From assembly GCA_015661965.1 (NCBI GenBank), contig DQVA01000164.1, forward strand, positions 1 through 6,982: a stretch of 6,982 nucleotides of DNA. The letters run 5' to 3'. Position numbers and translations under genes: made by a program. This document shows, piece by piece, positions 5,417-6,982 of the stretch (positions within the stretch are counted from its first letter, which is position 1; the number at the start of each line of letters is the position of its first letter). Below the pieces are notes generated by a model. The model had not been told where the DNA came from and made no database searches. It saw only the letters and a program-made list of their open reading frames with translations. Source of the stretch: Candidatus Bipolaricaulota bacterium (GTDB lineage: Bacteria; Bipolaricaulota; Bipolaricaulia; Bipolaricaulales; Bipolaricaulaceae).

Positions 5417-5423
5417 CCACCTT
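5417..5423 (-). promoter_or_regulatory. Ribosome-binding site of ftsA
   Basis: AAGGTGG on the minus strand lies seven bases before the ftsA ATG. Its first A is the last base of the ftsQ TGA stop, so initiation of ftsA is likely helped by ribosomes ending ftsQ. The repeat GGTGGTGG gives two overlapping registers, both within a usable distance. Confidence 0.6.
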
Positions 5424-6118
5424 CATCGTGGCTTTAGAACGATCTCGCCATCCCATCGGAGGTCCACCTCCGCATAGGCGGTCAGGTCGATCTTTCCTCG
5501 GACATGTTGTTCCCATAGCTCGCTTAGGATAGCGAGCTTTTCGGGCAGCGTGCTAATCGGGCCACAGCGCACGACGGTGCCGCAGTCACAGCGAGCTACC
5601 ACGCAGTTGGGATCGGTTGCATCAAACGTGGGAAACAACGAAAGGAGTTGGGGATCGAGCCGCTCCAGCGCCCGGGCGGCCACTACCACCTCGGGCGGCA
5701 CCCGCCCCCACTGCGAGCTCACCCCCCGTAGCACCGCCCCCTGCAGGGGCTGGAACTCCAGCAGCACCCCCTCGGCATCTACCCAGGCTTCTATGTCCCC
5801 CTCAAGTCCTACCCGTGCCACCGGCTCCCTTTCCGTAATATAGATCACAACTGTTCGGGACAAGTAACCACACTTTACCCGGACCTCCTTCACCCAGCGG
5901 TCCGCTTCTGCTCGGTCCCGAACCCCCCTTATATCCAGACGAAGCATGTTAGCACTCTGAACAATCTGAGTCAACTCTGTCAACGATTCAGGGGACAACC
6001 GCTGGGCTCCAATCACCTTCACGTCCACAACTTTCCACCATCCACCCCAGCGGAGCACGGCATAGCCAACCAACAGGAAGGCGAGGAAAAGGCATCCACA
6101 CCGGAAAAGGCGCGTCAC
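5423..6118 (-). CDS. ftsQ: Cell division protein FtsQ/DivIB
   Basis: FtsQ (231 aa from GTG 6118) is a bitopic membrane protein that joins the FtsL-FtsB pair and other divisome parts. A short cytoplasmic start (MTRLFRCG) is followed by one membrane segment at about 9-28, then a POTRA domain from about 29 to 102 (VVDVKVIGAQRLSPESL onward, ending VIYITEREPVARVG), and a C-terminal beta domain in which WVDAEGVLL (112-120) and TLPEKLAILSEL (190-201) are recognisable. The frame is open further upstream, to 6349, but that part overlaps murB and reads as low-complexity Gly/Pro/Arg sequence. The GTG that overlaps the murB stop as GTGA is therefore taken as the start; it also puts the membrane segment at the N-terminus. 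Odd points are four Cys at 172, 177, 179 and 185, plus Cys83, in the domain outside the membrane. Base composition of the 5' half is less GC-rich than in neighbouring genes. Confidence 0.9.
   Translation of the reverse strand: MTRLFRCGCLFLAFLLVGYAVLRWGGWWKVVDVKVIGAQRLSPESLTELTQIVQSANMLRLDIRGVRDRAEADRWVKEVRVKCGYLSRTVVIYITEREPVARVGLEGDIEAWVDAEGVLLEFQPLQGAVLRGVSSQWGRVPPEVVVAARALERLDPQLLSLFPTFDATDPNCVVARCDCGTVVRCGPISTLPEKLAILSELWEQHVRGKIDLTAYAEVDLRWDGEIVLKPR
5946..5974 (-). promoter_or_regulatory. Candidate internal promoter in ftsQ
   Basis: On the minus strand TTGACT (5974-5969) and TAACAT (5951-5946) are separated by exactly 17 bases. They match the sigma-70 consensus at five and four of six positions, including the key TA and final T of the -10 box. 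A second TTGACA stands at 5983-5978. Transcription would start near 5939 and could give extra ftsA and ftsZ mRNA, as internal promoters do in the E. coli cluster. The match is inside coding sequence in a locally AT-richer patch and may be chance. Confidence 0.3.
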
Positions 6119-6936
6119 GGAGACACTATCTCTAGCTCCAATTCCAGCCACACATCGAAGATACCCGCAACCCTGTCCCGAATCCGGTCCACCAAGGAAA
6201 GCACGTCCCGGGCAGTGGCCCGGCCCAGGTTGACGATGAAGTTGGCGTGCCGCCGGGACACCATGGCTTCCCCTTCCCGTGCCCCTTTCAGTCCAGCCCG
6301 CTCGATGAGCCAGCCCGCCGGGGCCACCTGCGGGTTGCGGAACACGCAACCGGCCGAGGGCAGGGAAGGTTGGCCAGCCCGGCGAGCAAGCGCCTCAGCC
6401 AGCGGGGGGCCGGCCCGGGGCATCAACCCCGCCCGCAGCACCGGCAACCCCAGCCGCCTGAGGCGGGAATCACGATAAGAAAAACCGCATTCAGACCGGG
6501 AAAATCGCGCCACCTCCCCGTCCGGTAGGAGCACCTCCACCCAAGCCACCTGGGCCCCCAGCTCCCCAACACGGGTACCGGCGTTCATGGCCAGCCCACC
6601 GCCCAGGGTCCCGGGGATCCCGGCTAGGGCGGAAAACCCACGGGGAGCGATGGCACCAAGCGGGACCCCGGCCTCGGCTATCCATAGCCCATCCTGCCTC
6701 TGGAGCCGGTTGAGCCGGGTGGTGGACAGGATGAGGCCGGGGAACCCCGCATCCGGGAACAGCACATTCGACCCCCGGCCCAGCAACTTCCAGGGCACCC
6801 CCAGCGCCCTGGCCAGCACCACCGCCTCCACCAACGCCGCGGGGGTGGAGGGGGCGAACACCGCCCAGGCCGGCCCCCCGATGCGGAAGGTGGTAAGGCG
6901 GGCCAGGGGGAGGCCCGAATACAGTTCCCCTGGCAA
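6115..6936 (-). CDS. murB: UDP-N-acetylenolpyruvoylglucosamine reductase MurB
   Basis: MurB is the cytoplasmic FAD enzyme that uses NADPH to reduce the enolpyruvyl group, giving UDP-MurNAc, the second committed step of peptidoglycan synthesis. From TTG 6936 it has 273 residues. FAD-binding motifs are TTFRIGGPA (15-23), LGRGSNVLF (52-60) and GIPGTLGGGLAMNAG (106-120). FSYRDSRL (152-159) has the active-site Tyr-Arg, SAGCVFRNP (194-202) holds the proton-donor position, here Cys197 rather than Ser, and LELEI (266-270) the C-terminal Glu. Two stretches (about 93-105 and 173-192) seem shorter than usual, making this a compact MurB. The start is uncertain: TTG 6936 has GAGGAG only one base upstream, too close, and the frame stays open to the right edge without ATG or GTG, so the true start could lie outside the window or at a CTG (6924). 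It overlaps ftsQ by four bases. Confidence 0.93.
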   Translation of the reverse strand: MPGELYSGLPLARLTTFRIGGPAWAVFAPSTPAALVEAVVLARALGVPWKLLGRGSNVLFPDAGFPGLILSTTRLNRLQRQDGLWIAEAGVPLGAIAPRGFSALAGIPGTLGGGLAMNAGTRVGELGAQVAWVEVLLPDGEVARFSRSECGFSYRDSRLRRLGLPVLRAGLMPRAGPPLAEALARRAGQPSLPSAGCVFRNPQVAPAGWLIERAGLKGAREGEAMVSRRHANFIVNLGRATARDVLSLVDRIRDRVAGIFDVWLELELEIVSP

Positions 6937-6941
6937 TCTCC

Positions 6942-6982
6942 TCAGGCCCCGGATGAGAGCCCGCGCGCCATTTCCCGGGCCA
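6942..6982 (-). CDS. 3' end of the gene preceding murB (partial)
   Basis: The last 12 codons of a minus-strand frame enter from the right edge and read AREMARGLSSGA before a TGA at 6944-6942, five bases before the proposed murB TTG. The Ala/Arg/Glu-rich helix resembles the C-terminus of a cell-wall ligase or transferase. In related clusters murC or murG lies here, so one of them is likely, but twelve residues cannot identify it. If murB in fact starts further right, this frame might not be coding. Confidence 0.4.
   Translation of the reverse strand, partial: AREMARGLSSGA

Noticed and set aside
4526..5532. Two long plus-strand open frames (303 and 276 codons) antisense to ftsA
   Set aside because: Translations are low-complexity (Ser/Thr/Met-rich, and His/Gly/Asp-rich) and follow from ftsA codon usage. 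No start signals or known domains were seen.
6119..6349. N-terminal extension of ftsQ to 308 residues
   Set aside because: The extension lies inside murB in another frame, is Gly/Pro/Arg-rich and would bury the membrane segment in mid-protein; GTG 6118 fits the family.

Overview
This GC-rich window (above about 60% G+C by eye) comes from a bacterial chromosome and holds mostly core genes. The left half has a possible small RNA or terminator, a small membrane-protein gene on the minus strand, and a divergent plus-strand pair: a SAM-dependent methyltransferase and a glutamine-dependent NAD+ synthetase. The right half is a tight minus-strand division and cell-wall cluster, read from the right edge as (end of an unidentified gene)-murB-ftsQ-ftsA-ftsZ. 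The two halves converge in a 130-base intergenic gap at 2975-3104.

The organism makes peptidoglycan (MurB) and divides with an FtsZ ring anchored by FtsA. High G+C, GTG and TTG starts, overlapping or nearly abutting genes, short proteins (MurB about 273 aa, FtsQ 231 aa, NadE 545 aa, FtsZ linker about 25 aa) and a promoter that seems to start a transcript on an ATG suggest a compact, perhaps thermophilic, deep-branching bacterium. Bipolaricaulota (Acetothermia) or a Deinococcota-like lineage are guesses; nothing here settles the phylum.

Region by region. 1-92: a TATAAT hexamer, then a perfect 14-bp inverted repeat with a C-rich 39-nt loop and six Ts, which fits either a small RNA of about 78 nt or the terminator of a gene outside the window. 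93-333: no gene recognised. 334-609 (minus): a one-helix membrane protein with a very basic, alanine-rich tail. 610-671: a short divergent promoter region with a dyad over a perfect TTGACA. 672-2974 (plus): methyltransferase and nadE, overlapping by 4 bases. 2975-3104: convergent spacer with small hairpins. 3105-6936 (minus): ftsZ, ftsA, ftsQ, murB. 6942-6982 (minus): tail of the preceding gene.

How the genes work together: MurB finishes UDP-MurNAc synthesis for cell-wall precursors; FtsQ links the divisome across the membrane; FtsA tethers FtsZ filaments to the membrane. Their gene junctions (4-base overlap, 13-base gap, 4-base gap) indicate one transcript with translational coupling. NadE supplies NAD+; its methyltransferase partner has an unknown substrate. 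I see no clearly new multi-gene system. The best leads are the sRNA-like element, the leaderless divergent promoter, the cysteine-rich segment of FtsQ and the methyltransferase-nadE coupling.
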